Shown here one piece after another: positions 19,107-27,571 of a stretch of DNA of 47,516 bases (position 1 is the first letter of the stretch; each line of letters starts with the position of its first letter). The DNA is taken from assembly GCA_030527185.1 (NCBI GenBank), contig JAUNBF010000025.1, positions 1 through 47,516 of the forward strand, in the 5' to 3' direction. The notes under the pieces were generated by a model. It did not search any database. It saw only the letters and a program-made list of their open reading frames with translations, and was not told the origin of the DNA. The translations under genes and the position numbers were made by a program. Source of the DNA: Planctomycetia bacterium. GTDB taxonomy: Bacteria; Planctomycetota; Planctomycetia; Pirellulales; Thermoguttaceae.

Positions 19107-21182
19107 TTATTCCTCCGCTTCTCCTTCGGCCTCATCCTCCCCGGATTCTTCCTCAGCACTCTCCGTAGCTTCCGTTTCTACCGTCACCGCCACGTCCAGC
19201 ACCTGCGGTTCCGCCCCTTTTCGCAGCCACGTCGCCAGCATTTCCAACTCCGCGGCCGTCATCAGATTCTTATCCGAACCTTCCGCCTCAGCATGGTACG
19301 CCAACATCCGGTCGTTTCGGGAGAACTCTTTCGCCGGATCGGCAAGGACTTTTTTCGTCCATTCAAGCGATCCGTAAAGTGTCAAATCCGGCCCACTTCC
19401 CGTCCCATCCTGAAGCGAATAGAATGGGTGGCAGCCTGTGCAACCATAGTCCTGAAACGCAAACCAGGTATCCTCATCCATCCCGGCAGGAATCGTCTCA
19501 TCCTCCTCACCATCCGGCATGGGAACGAGCGGCCGCGGTGCCGACAATTGCGACTCGGCATACAGAGCGTCGATAATCCGCTCCAGTCCAGCCTCGCCCA
19601 AATCCTCATCCGCCAGGAATTCCGGCAGCGTATCGCGAACGTATTCCACCATCCCCCCCTTCATCAGTGGAGAGTCTTTGTAGCCATAATATTCCGGCGA
19701 ACGTATGGTATCCTTGTCGAACCAACCCGCAATCCATTCCCGTGAAGGATAGCTGTACAAATTCGGTGCCATTGATTCTTCCATGCGGAAAATTCCCGGC
19801 CCTGTCGCTTCCGCGTCGGTCGCCGGAGCATAGGGATGGCAGGTGGCGCAGTGGGCGGCAAACAATTTCGGCCCCTGCGTTTTCCAGTCCGAAAGGAGCA
19901 TGGCGAGGGCACCATTCGGTGTCAGGCCGCCACGCTCGGAAACGAGTTCAAAGAGTCGCGACGCGGTCGCTTTTTCCTCCTGTTTGGCCAGTTGGTAATT
20001 TTCATCGTTGGCATCGTTCCGATACGATGTCATCGTCAGCGTCACCAATGCCACCCCTAAAAAGACGGTATAGCCGAGATTGAAAAGGTGTCCGTATTTC
20101 AATTGACCGATAAATGGCATCAGGAAAAAGATACCGACGAGGAAGGACGGAATGATGAAAATCAATATAAATTCCGAAAATTTTCCCGCAAAATTCAAAG
20201 CGTACTGATACAGCCCACGGAAAGTCCATTCGGGACGCGCCGAGCCGAAGCTGGTTGTCGGGCTGGTGTCGGCAGGAGGACCAAGCGGAACTCCCAGATA
20301 TTGACCAGGATTCATCACTTCCCCGGATTCCAGCGTTTGCGGCGAATAGACAAACAGGTTGCTGAAATTCCGCCCCGACGCCAGGTAAAGCACCACCAAC
20401 ATCATCACGCTACAGGCCAACGCATTGACCGCTGCCTGGCACGACCACCATCGGGCAATCTTCGTGGAACGGCAACCACCACAGGAGTTGGCTTTTTGTT
20501 CGGGAACCTGAAATTCGCCCGACTTCAGCTTTTCATTCAGCCAACGTCGTTCCGCCCGAGCGTCGCAAATCCCATGCACCACCAGCAATCCGAGCAATCC
20601 TGCCGCAAAAACGCCGATATGCAGTGCCAGAAAACGGGTCAGCGTCAGGTTGTTGACCGTCTCGCCACCGACCGCCAGTTCGTAAAGCATTTGCCCGACG
20701 ACCGGAATCTGCGTCAGGTATTTCACCCGCACCTGCGTCGCTCCATAGCCGTTCTGTGTCCACGGAAGCAAATCCCCGGTCAGGCACGCTCCCAAACCAA
20801 AGAAAAACAGCAACATCGCCAGCCAAAAAACCACTTCTCGCGGAGCTTTATACGCACCCATGAAAAGAATGCGCAGAAGGTAAAAAATCGCGGACGCCAC
20901 CAGGCACTGCGCGGAAAAATGGTGGATTCCCCGCAAAAGCCAACCTCCCCAGAGGGTGTTTTGGATGTAAAAAACGCTTTCATAAGCCGATTGCGTTCCA
21001 GGGCTGTAGTGCATCCAGAGGATGAAACCGGTGACCGCCTGAACGACAAACAAAAACGCCATGATTGCCGGCCACATTTTCATGTCCATGAGAAACGCCG
21101 CCCAACGACGATTTCCCACGGCATTCAGGAGCGTCAAAAGACCTGTGCGATCTTCCAGCCATTGTAAAAATTTTGAAATCAT
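19107..21182 (-). CDS. Cytochrome b fused to a di-haem cytochrome c; one haem-b ligand replaced by Tyr
   Basis: This 691-residue protein joins three parts: an N-terminal cytochrome b domain (1-215), a C-terminal b/subunit-IV-like part with PEWT at 317-320, and a periplasmic tail with two c-type haem sites (CATCH 445-449, CTGCH 581-585). It should be the core of a quinol-oxidising bc-type complex with the Rieske protein encoded just upstream. In helix D the ligand pair H188 and H203 is intact. In helix B H87 is present, but the position 14 residues later, normally His, is Tyr101 (codon TAC). A very acidic low-complexity tail (ESGEDEAEGEAEE) ends the protein. The Rieske stop is 55 bp upstream, consistent with one operon. 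Confidence 0.93.
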   Translation of the reverse strand: MISKFLQWLEDRTGLLTLLNAVGNRRWAAFLMDMKMWPAIMAFLFVVQAVTGFILWMHYSPGTQSAYESVFYIQNTLWGGWLLRGIHHFSAQCLVASAIFYLLRILFMGAYKAPREVVFWLAMLLFFFGLGACLTGDLLPWTQNGYGATQVRVKYLTQIPVVGQMLYELAVGGETVNNLTLTRFLALHIGVFAAGLLGLLVVHGICDARAERRWLNEKLKSGEFQVPEQKANSCGGCRSTKIARWWSCQAAVNALACSVMMLVVLYLASGRNFSNLFVYSPQTLESGEVMNPGQYLGVPLGPPADTSPTTSFGSARPEWTFRGLYQYALNFAGKFSEFILIFIIPSFLVGIFFLMPFIGQLKYGHLFNLGYTVFLGVALVTLTMTSYRNDANDENYQLAKQEEKATASRLFELVSERGGLTPNGALAMLLSDWKTQGPKLFAAHCATCHPYAPATDAEATGPGIFRMEESMAPNLYSYPSREWIAGWFDKDTIRSPEYYGYKDSPLMKGGMVEYVRDTLPEFLADEDLGEAGLERIIDALYAESQLSAPRPLVPMPDGEEDETIPAGMDEDTWFAFQDYGCTGCHPFYSLQDGTGSGPDLTLYGSLEWTKKVLADPAKEFSRNDRMLAYHAEAEGSDKNLMTAAELEMLATWLRKGAEPQVLDVAVTVETEATESAEEESGEDEAEGEAEE

Positions 21183-21237
21183 AAGGAACCTGCCTTGTAT
21201 CTTTTCAAAGGTCGTGTTTTGAGAAAATCCAGAAAAA

Positions 21238-21840
21238 TTAGCCTTCCACGATTTTGGACGCGGTTCCTTCCTTGAATCGCTGGAATTTCACCAGAACCGA
21301 TCCGTCCGCTTCCACCGTGGCTTCCAGCGTATCCATATCCCGTGGACTGGGGCTGGGGGAGGGAAGTTCCGTCCGCACGCCGTCGAGTGTAAACAACGCG
21401 GCATGGCAGGGACAGTAAAACTGATTCGTCTTTTCGTCATACATGATCGGACAGCCCGCATGGGGACACAAGGCCTGGAAAGCCGTGACGCCATCCCCGG
21501 TACGACGAACCCAAACGGCTCCGATGGAGATATTTTCGTACTTCGTCCAACCATCCATTCGGTTGTCCTTAATCGCAAACATGGCAGGCGTTCCATCTTC
21601 CGAAAGCTGATCGAGCGAAGTCACACGATACATCTTTCCCTCCGACGAACCTTCTTTTTTCGTGGCAATGGGAGTGAGAACCGATGTCGTGGCGGCCACC
21701 ACCGCAGGCGCAATCGCCGCTGCCGACAAGGCGACCGTCCCGGCCTGAGCCAGAAAACAACGCCTTCCGACAGGCAATTCCGCAACACTTTGGACGGAAC
21801 AACAGCAGGACGTTTCCGGGGTCTGATTCTTTTTTTCCAT
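21238..21840 (-). CDS. Rieske iron-sulfur protein
   Basis: The 200-residue protein carries the 2Fe-2S site: CPHAGC at 125-130 and CPCHAA at 143-148. Ligands C125, H127, C143 and H146 are present, and C130/C145 form the expected disulfide. A hydrophobic segment at about 35-55 (GTVALSAAAIAPAVVAATTS) serves as anchor or Tat-type signal, preceded by GRRCFLAQ, a twin-arginine-like motif. An odd SCCCS cluster lies near residues 11-15. It should form the high-potential branch of the complex whose cytochrome b-c is encoded 55 bp downstream. The start at 21840 has AGGATAGAG upstream. Gene order is nrnA, Rieske, cytochrome b-c. Confidence 0.94.
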   Translation of the reverse strand: MEKKNQTPETSCCCSVQSVAELPVGRRCFLAQAGTVALSAAAIAPAVVAATTSVLTPIATKKEGSSEGKMYRVTSLDQLSEDGTPAMFAIKDNRMDGWTKYENISIGAVWVRRTGDGVTAFQALCPHAGCPIMYDEKTNQFYCPCHAALFTLDGVRTELPSPSPSPRDMDTLEATVEADGSVLVKFQRFKEGTASKIVEG

Positions 21841-21884
21841 ACTCTCTATCCTTTTTCTGGTGAAAAATACAATATCCAGTATCT

Positions 21885-22886
21885 CTATCTTACCATACTT
21901 ACCATGATTTCGTCAAGTACCATGGGGCGGATATTTTTCAAAGATTCTTGGGAAAACGCTCCTGCCGCTTTGACATGACCGCCGCCGCCCCATTTGCGAG
22001 CCTCTTCCGCCACGTTGAAATCGCTTCGGCTGCGAAAATTCATCCGCGTCCCCTCTTCCTGCTCGCAAAAAAGTACCGCCACCTCCACCCCCTGCGTCAT
22101 CAGCAACGTATTCACCAGGTCGGTCGTTTCGCTGTAAGAAGCCCCCAGCCGCTCGAAATCTTCCCGCGAAATCCACGAGTACGCCAGCCGCCCTGCCCCA
22201 CACAATTGCGCATTTTGGGCGACGACTCCCAATAATTTCAGCCGCGAAGGAGGATAACTTTCATAAATCCGTGCATACCATCGCGACGGTTGAACGCCAG
22301 CCGCCATCAATCGGGCCGCCTGTTCCAGCGTCTGCTGCCGCACCGACGGAAATCGGAACCAACCCGTATCCGTAGAAATAGCCAGAAAAAGGTACTCCGC
22401 AATGGAGGGGGAATCCTTTCCGCCACGATAATCCAGCGGAATGCCTGCCGTTTCCAGTGCGTCCATCACCAGACACCCCGCTGCCGGAGCGTTTGCGTCC
22501 TGAAAAACCAACGGCGTCAGCGAATCCCCCACCGCGTGATGGTCGATCACCACCGTCCGGCACGTTCCCCTTTCCACCAGTTCCACCACCCGTCCCAACT
22601 GCGAACGCGCGGAAGTATCCACGATCACGAGCGTATCGAAGGTAGCCGCTTCCTGTCGCAAAAACGCTTCGTCGCACACTTTCGTATCCGCAAAATCGCT
22701 CCCGATAAACCGAAATATTTCCGGCACCGCGTCAGGATTCCGAATTTCCACCTCTTTCCCCAACCACCGCAACGCATGACACAGTGCCCACGCACTCCCC
22801 AGCCCATCCCCATCAATTTTCCGATGAGCCGAAATCATAACTTTTCTCGCATTCCGCAAAACTTCCCAAAAGTTGTTCCACTCCAT
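21885..22886 (-). CDS. nrnA: DHH-family phosphoesterase, NrnA-like
   Basis: The 333-residue protein contains the DHH/DHHA1 architecture: HRKIDGDGLGSAWAL near the N-terminus, VIVDTSARSQLG, the signature VIDHHAVGD, LFLAISTDTGWFRF and the C-terminal GGGGHVKAAGA. NrnA enzymes degrade nano-RNAs and dephosphorylate pAp. All metal-binding signature aspartates and histidines appear present. AGGAAGGA precedes the ATG at 22886. It is the first gene of the minus-strand run that continues with the Rieske protein (44 bp gap), so it may share the transcript. Family assignment is firm; which activity dominates is not visible. Confidence 0.9.
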   Translation of the reverse strand: MEWNNFWEVLRNARKVMISAHRKIDGDGLGSAWALCHALRWLGKEVEIRNPDAVPEIFRFIGSDFADTKVCDEAFLRQEAATFDTLVIVDTSARSQLGRVVELVERGTCRTVVIDHHAVGDSLTPLVFQDANAPAAGCLVMDALETAGIPLDYRGGKDSPSIAEYLFLAISTDTGWFRFPSVRQQTLEQAARLMAAGVQPSRWYARIYESYPPSRLKLLGVVAQNAQLCGAGRLAYSWISREDFERLGASYSETTDLVNTLLMTQGVEVAVLFCEQEEGTRMNFRSRSDFNVAEEARKWGGGGHVKAAGAFSQESLKNIRPMVLDEIMVSMVR

Positions 22887-22923
22887 CTTGTTTCCTTCCT
22901 GAAAAGCCCAGACCTTTGTTAAA

Positions 22924-22950
22924 TTGATAATTGATAATTGATAATTATTG
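22924..22950. repeat. Short AT-rich tandem repeat, TTGATAA x3
   Basis: Three head-to-tail 7-bp units TTGATAA, about 40 bp upstream of the nrnA start. Same family as at 1-18 and 43111-43138. Confidence 0.75.
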
Positions 22951-23040
22951 AAGTTTGCGTCGCCTTTTCCGAAATAGGTGAGTATGATTCGCTAATATTG
23001 ACAAGTTTAACAGAATGACAAAGCACTTCTAAAAAACATT

Positions 23041-23126
23041 TTTATCCTTCTTTTATCTCGGTGATAATCCCCGTTTGAAATATCCTCCGAGAAAAAAGTG
23101 GGAATGGAAATATCTGCGTCTTCTAC
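23041..23126. repeat. Dispersed hairpin repeat, copy 1
   Basis: Contains TCTCGG at 23056-23061 paired with CCGAGA at 23087-23092 around a conserved centre (AATCCCCG, GAAATAT), followed by GGAAATATCTGCGTCTTCT. Copies 2 and 3 are at 26107-26357 and 38881-39026. The stem is imperfect here. Confidence 0.7.
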
Positions 23127-23184
23127 GGAAACTTTTCTACGCGGCCAACGGCTCGACCGATGTTTTCCAAAGGGTGCCGACCAA

Positions 23185-24438
23185 TCAGGGGTTTCCTGAA
23201 TCCGCGTTTCGATACCGGTAAATCCTTCCGCAGTCGGGAGAAATCGGGGAACCGTCCCACTTAAAGGTTTTGGGGTCTCGTTTGTAACGTGTTCCCAAAC
23301 CGAAATAGAAATCAGCCCCCAAAACGGCAAAGGAACGAGCGAACTGCGGTGTCCGAAAATGGAAAAGTGGCTCAAAATGAATGCCATCCGTGGATTGCCA
23401 GACTTGGTTGGTAAATTCTTGGGCATCCTGAAAAGTCGCGTCCGGCGAACTGGTGAGAAGATACAGCCTATCTCCATCCACGAACAAATCCTCCGGCTGC
23501 GTGTTTTCCGGCAGAGGAATCGCCACGGCCTTAAAATGATTCCCTTCAGGATTCTCCGCACTGAAAAGAGAGATGTTTCTTCGAGAGACCGTGTAAAGAA
23601 CACGATTTTGAAATGCCACCGTTTTACGAACCAAAGCACCAAAAACGATTTTTTGCTCTGGCTTGGGCTGAAAACCTTCGGGAAGCTGAAACGTTTTCGA
23701 CAAACCGGGAAACAGTTCCTCCGAGGCAATCCTGATCGTGTCGAAGTCCTTTTTTTCAGGAACGTAAACATTCATTTCCGCAGTAAATGTTTCTCCGTCA
23801 CGCACAAACTCCAAAACACGAACACTGAATAATCGTTCTGGAAAACGCAAAAAAGCATACGTTCGGACTCTCTCCAACCCCATTTCACGCAGAATCATGG
23901 TTTTGCCCCAGTCCTCGGAAATGGCGATACCATAGCCGCAGCAGAAAATTTTTCCATCAAACTCCGTCATGTCGAAATTATGAACCCCTTTGGGCATCGT
24001 GCGCACGACTTCCCATTTTCCATCAGCATTTCTTCGATAAAAATTCCCCAATTCCCAACCCTGGCGAGGATCGATTCCCGGAGCGTAGAGCAAACCATCC
24101 GAAAATACCTTAAAATTGTCGAGTTGCTCGTCCGGCAAACTTTTTTCTTCGGTCACGAACGTATTACTCTCCGTATCCCACGCTATGACAGGAACCGGTC
24201 CCGCGTTGGCTGCCGGGGGGGAATTATCATACGCTCCGCAACCCAGGTAGATTCGCCCCAGATACGGAATCATATCCCAGATATTTCGAGCATAAGCCAT
24301 CTCCCCGTCGGGAAAACGCTCCTTGTGAGGAACTCCCAAATCTTCCAATTGGTCGGTAACATCCTCATCCGCCTGACAAAACGAAACAGAAAATGTTAAA
24401 AAACAGACGCAAAATAGAAATAAAAATGTTCTTGTCAT
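23185..24438 (-). CDS. Secreted protein, possibly beta-propeller (BNR/sialidase-like)
   Basis: The 417-residue protein has a signal peptide (MTRTFLFLFCVCFLTFSVSF, then CQA). It contains several short patterns of the kind found in BNR/Asp-box propellers, for example ISEDWGKTM and WQSTDGIHFEPL, and repeated IYLGCG, LYAPGID and LYLLTSSPD strands. I infer a six- or seven-bladed propeller of unknown substrate; a sialidase catalytic set was not identified. The ATG at 24438 is chosen: it lies two bases after the nnrD stop, with GAAGGCTTGAAG ahead, while the frame's earlier start is inside nnrD. Translation is probably coupled to nnrD. Confidence 0.8.
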   Translation of the reverse strand: MTRTFLFLFCVCFLTFSVSFCQADEDVTDQLEDLGVPHKERFPDGEMAYARNIWDMIPYLGRIYLGCGAYDNSPPAANAGPVPVIAWDTESNTFVTEEKSLPDEQLDNFKVFSDGLLYAPGIDPRQGWELGNFYRRNADGKWEVVRTMPKGVHNFDMTEFDGKIFCCGYGIAISEDWGKTMILREMGLERVRTYAFLRFPERLFSVRVLEFVRDGETFTAEMNVYVPEKKDFDTIRIASEELFPGLSKTFQLPEGFQPKPEQKIVFGALVRKTVAFQNRVLYTVSRRNISLFSAENPEGNHFKAVAIPLPENTQPEDLFVDGDRLYLLTSSPDATFQDAQEFTNQVWQSTDGIHFEPLFHFRTPQFARSFAVLGADFYFGLGTRYKRDPKTFKWDGSPISPDCGRIYRYRNADSGNP

Positions 24439-24440
24439 CT

Positions 24441-25334
24441 TCAAGCCTTCTTTTCCAGTCGCCCAATCGGAAGTCGAATCGCGTCGGGCAGAAAACGAAT
24501 CAAATCCGACGCAATCAGAGAAACTTCGCCCAGCGCTTCGGCTGCCAAATCGCCGGAGCGTCCGTGCAGAAAAACCGCCAGCCGCGCAATGTCGAACGGG
24601 GAAACTTCCCGACGGAGCAGTTGAGCCAAAAAACTCGCCAGGATTCCGGTCAAAATGTCGCCGCAACCTCCCGTTCCCATGCCGGGATTCCCCGTTTCGT
24701 TGCGAACTTGTTGCACACCATCCGTAATCAACGTTCCCGTCCCTTTCAAAACCACCACCGCCTGTTGCCGGGTTGCCCAACGAACCGCTTCCTGACGCTG
24801 TGCTTCGGGATTCGACGCCGGGGTCTGGGGACAAAGATGGGCAAACTCACCGGGATGAGGGGTGATCATCCGAAGATGGGAAGCGGGGGAAGGGGTGGTC
24901 AACGTGCGAGCCAGCGAATGGAGCGCATCCGCGTCCCAAACCATCGGAATCTCCAGCGAATGCCAGAGTTCCGGCAATAAAATGTCCAATTCCTCGCTCT
25001 GCCCCAAGCCAGGTCCGATGGCGGCAACGGTGGCTTGTGACGCAGCCTCGTAAAGAATTTCCCGACTCGACAGGGCTATTTTCCCAGCCGAATCTTCAGG
25101 AAGGGGAATGACCGTATACTCCGGCTGCCAACCTGCCACGATGTCCACACACGACCTGGGCACCGCCAGCCGCACCAGCCCCGCCCCGCTCCGCAGAGCC
25201 GCTTTTCCGGCCATCGCCATCGCACCTGTCATGCCATAACTTCCGCCGATGAGCAAAACGGTGCCAAACGTCCCTTTATGGGAGTCTGCCGCCCGACGGA
25301 GCAAAATTTGTTGCAATTCCTGAATCGGCACCAT
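24441..25334 (-). CDS. nnrD: ADP/ATP-dependent NAD(P)H-hydrate dehydratase
   Basis: This 297-residue enzyme dehydrates damaged NAD(P)HX back to NAD(P)H. Family motifs seen are GTVLLIGGSYGMTGA, AAIGPGLGQ, DADALHSL, ITPHPGEF, VVLKGTGTLI and the nucleotide/catalytic motif NPGMGTGGCGDILTG, all in the normal order. It corresponds to the C-terminal half of bifunctional YjeF proteins; the epimerase half (nnrE) is encoded separately at 40391-41071. The ATG at 25334 follows GAGGTGG and lies 14 bp from the UPF0173-like stop, while the frame extends upstream to 25442 inside that gene. It forms an operon with the hydrolase before it and the secreted protein after it. Confidence 0.93.
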   Translation of the reverse strand: MVPIQELQQILLRRAADSHKGTFGTVLLIGGSYGMTGAMAMAGKAALRSGAGLVRLAVPRSCVDIVAGWQPEYTVIPLPEDSAGKIALSSREILYEAASQATVAAIGPGLGQSEELDILLPELWHSLEIPMVWDADALHSLARTLTTPSPASHLRMITPHPGEFAHLCPQTPASNPEAQRQEAVRWATRQQAVVVLKGTGTLITDGVQQVRNETGNPGMGTGGCGDILTGILASFLAQLLRREVSPFDIARLAVFLHGRSGDLAAEALGEVSLIASDLIRFLPDAIRLPIGRLEKKA

Positions 25335-25348
25335 GTTTCCACCTCGTT

Positions 25349-26050
25349 TCACATTTTCGCCAGCCCATCCAGAGAAAAACTTTCCCCAGGAGCCAGCCGA
25401 TGTACCCGCGTCGTCGTTTCTCTTTCCACCGCACTGGCCCACTTTTCATCGTCCTGCGCAATCACCGGCCAGGTATTGTAATGGCACGGAATCGCCACTT
25501 TCGGCTGAAGCATCTTCACTGCCCGCAACGCCTCCTCCGGTCCCATGGTATAATGTCCGCCAATCGGCAAGACCGCCACATCCAACGGCTCCTTCCCCAG
25601 AAGCGCCATTTCTGCCGACAGTGCCGTATCGCACGCAAAATAAATCCGAGTTCCGCACAAGAGCGTAAAAAGCCACCCGCACGGACTTCCCGCATACTCC
25701 CCATCCGGCGTGGAAGAAGAATGCAGCGCAGGCACCATCCGCACGTTCCCAAACGCCCCTTCCCATTCTCCACCCAGATTCATCCCCACCACGTTCGCAA
25801 CGCCCCGTTTTTTCAGCCATTCCCCCAATTCCACCATCGTCACCACCGTAGCGTTCGTCCGGCAGGCAATGGAAAGCGTATCGCCCAAATGGTCGCCATG
25901 CCCGTGCGAAACGAAAATCCACTCCGGCGACAGCGACTCAACATTCGTTACCGCGACGGGATTCCCGGTCAAAAAAGGATCGATCAGAAACGTCCCTTTT
26001 TCCGTCTGCACTTCCCACGCATTGTGGCCTAAAAAACGTAATCGGGACAT
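25349..26050 (-). CDS. Metal-dependent hydrolase, UPF0173/UlaG-like MBL fold
   Basis: The 233-residue protein begins MSRLRFLGHNAWEV, the usual start of UPF0173 proteins. It has the metallo-beta-lactamase site SHGHGDHLGD, a PALHSSS loop, FACDTALS (bridging aspartate) and PCHYNTWP (late histidine). Relatives include UlaG-type lactonases, and most bacterial members remain uncharacterised. The start at 26050 is preceded by CAGGAG at good spacing; an ATG at 26074 in the same frame is less likely. It is the first gene of a three-gene operon with nnrD and the secreted propeller-like protein. A long repeat-rich gap lies upstream. Confidence 0.92.
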   Translation of the reverse strand: MSRLRFLGHNAWEVQTEKGTFLIDPFLTGNPVAVTNVESLSPEWIFVSHGHGDHLGDTLSIACRTNATVVTMVELGEWLKKRGVANVVGMNLGGEWEGAFGNVRMVPALHSSSTPDGEYAGSPCGWLFTLLCGTRIYFACDTALSAEMALLGKEPLDVAVLPIGGHYTMGPEEALRAVKMLQPKVAIPCHYNTWPVIAQDDEKWASAVERETTTRVHRLAPGESFSLDGLAKM

Positions 26051-26106
26051 GGTAATCTCCTGTTGGTTTTTCATGGATAACTCTCATTTTCGAGAGCATT
26101 CTCTCC

Positions 26107-26357
26107 TTTTTATTCTTCTTATTTATCTCGGCGGTAATCCCCGTTGAAATATCCGCCGAGAAAAAAGGGGGAACGGAAATATCTGCGTCTTCTGCGTCAT
26201 CTGCGGATAATTTTTAACGTTGGAACGGGTGTAATTTCTGGATTTATCCAAAAATCTTTCTTGGATTCCTTCTTAAAAATATGTTTTTCCACACTTCCTT
26301 TTTTTGTCCGCAGATTACGCAGATAAGATTTTCTTTCCGTCTCCATCTTCTATGAAA
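26107..26357. repeat. Dispersed hairpin repeat, copy 2 (longest)
   Basis: A perfect 9-bp stem, TCTCGGCGG at 26126-26134 and CCGCCGAGA at 26153-26161, is followed by ATCTGCGTCTTCTGCGTCAT. About 110 bp on, an inverted counterpart (TCCGCAGATTACGCAGAT near 26309) and a CTTCCTTTTTTTGTCCGCAG module are shared with copy 3. Module 2 covers about 26290-26357. Confidence 0.75.
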
Positions 26358-26379
26358 ATTCTCTCATACTACCAAATTC

Positions 26380-26490
26380 CCTCTTCCAGAGAGGTGCCTG
26401 CGCAGCAGGCGGGGTGTTTTGGCACTGGAAAACACCATCCCACTTCGGAACCATCCCACGACTAAAGCCGCACCCTCCGAGGGAGGGGAA
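26380..26490. repeat. Cluster of three to four palindromes
   Basis: In order are CCTCTTCCAGAGAGG at 26380-26394, GCCTGC-GCA-GCAGGC at 26396-26410, GGTGTTTT at 26413-26420 pairing with AAAACACC at 26429-26436, and CCCTCC at 26473-26478 pairing with GGAGGG at 26482-26487. It lies in the gap between the UPF0173-like gene and the ThuA-like gene. No gene is seen between 26051 and 26556. Confidence 0.65.
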
Positions 26491-26556
26491 TGAATGCTTC
26501 CAAACGTTTGATTTTCAATGCAAATGAAACTTCATCGTTATTTCTTTAACAAAACA

Positions 26557-27468
26557 CTAGTTCCGCTTTAATTCGTAGGCCCCTGGCGCGGCAGTCGAAA
26601 TATTGGGGGTCAGATCGAGGTCGAGTTTTCCCGTAACGAATTTCATCAAGTCCAGGACAATCTCCTGCAACCACGCTTCCTCCCATACCCTGCAATTGTG
26701 TGCCAGCGAAGTGTAGGCAACTCTCCCCTTCCCCTCCATCCGCGCCCACGTGCAGGGAAATGCTGGCCGGTTGTAGCAGGCATTGCCACCCTCTATCGCC
26801 ATCCCTTCCGTCTCCTGAACGATCAGAACGTGCATGTCCGGGTTGAAATTCTTCAGAGCGTACCACTCTTCCACCGGTGTCTGGAAAGAGGTTCCCAGCT
26901 TTTTCAGCGAAGGAAGCTGAATCGGTTCCGGGAAAGTCAACGTCGTTTTCTGCTGCGAACCGTGAACAATGAATTCCCCGCCCAACATCCGAATGTACTC
27001 CGTTCGCTCGGATTCCGGTCGATTTTCAAATCCCGGCCCGCCCGATTTGTTGGTGTCAGACGCCGAATGGAAGCCCAGCACACCTTTACCGCTGCGGATG
27101 GCCTGGTAAAAATTCTTTTCTCCGGCAGCCGAAAGCGGCCAGGAATTCTTTTCGCCTCCTGCGGCAGTCAATTGTCCACAGCAGTAGAGCAAAAAGGCAT
27201 CGTACTCCTCCAAAGAACCGTCGAAAATCCGCCCGTCTTTGGTGCAGACCACCTCATACCCAAGCGTTTCGCCCAGTTTTTTCAGGACTCTTCCCGTCAC
27301 GCTCAGACCATCCTCCCGCAAGACCGTCGAGGGATGGATGAAACCGGAAGAACGTTCGTAATAGAGCAGTTTTCGCTTCTTGCCCTCCGCCGACAGAAGC
27401 GTTCGTGCCGGGAAAGTGGAAAGTGCCGCAGCCGCAAGGGTGTGGGTGAGAAAATCGCGTCGTTTCAT
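26557..27468 (-). CDS. ThuA-like domain protein with a Tat-type signal
   Basis: The 303-residue protein begins MKRRDFLTHTLAAAALSTF, a twin-arginine-type signal. After it comes the ThuA-like (trehalose utilisation) fold related to class I glutamine amidotransferases: LLYYERSSGF, a Y-DAFLLYCCG strand, the GVLGFHSASD turn where the family often has a histidine, and VAYTSLAHN. ThuA-like proteins are common in Planctomycetota and tied to sugar handling; their chemistry is mostly unproven. AAGGAG lies upstream of the ATG at 27468. It is 103 bp downstream of the glycyl radical enzyme gene on the same strand, with a short AT repeat between. Confidence 0.88.
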   Translation of the reverse strand: MKRRDFLTHTLAAAALSTFPARTLLSAEGKKRKLLYYERSSGFIHPSTVLREDGLSVTGRVLKKLGETLGYEVVCTKDGRIFDGSLEEYDAFLLYCCGQLTAAGGEKNSWPLSAAGEKNFYQAIRSGKGVLGFHSASDTNKSGGPGFENRPESERTEYIRMLGGEFIVHGSQQKTTLTFPEPIQLPSLKKLGTSFQTPVEEWYALKNFNPDMHVLIVQETEGMAIEGGNACYNRPAFPCTWARMEGKGRVAYTSLAHNCRVWEEAWLQEIVLDLMKFVTGKLDLDLTPNISTAAPGAYELKRN

Positions 27469-27550
27469 GGTTTACTCCTTATTTATTTTCCAGAGGTGTT
27501 GGTAAAATGACACAAAAGCCCCCCAAAAAGGTAAGGGCTAAAAAACACAA

Positions 27551-27569
27551 CATCAATAATTATCAATTT
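27551..27569. repeat. AT-rich repeat, TTGATAA family
   Basis: CATCAATAATTATCAATTTT lies just after the stop codon of the glycyl radical enzyme gene (27572 on the minus strand). Confidence 0.5.
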
Positions 27570-27571
27570 TT

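Noticed and set aside
22924..22950. Tandem TTGATAA units as a possible CRISPR array
   Set aside because: The units are 7 bp and contiguous with no spacers; no cas genes are present.
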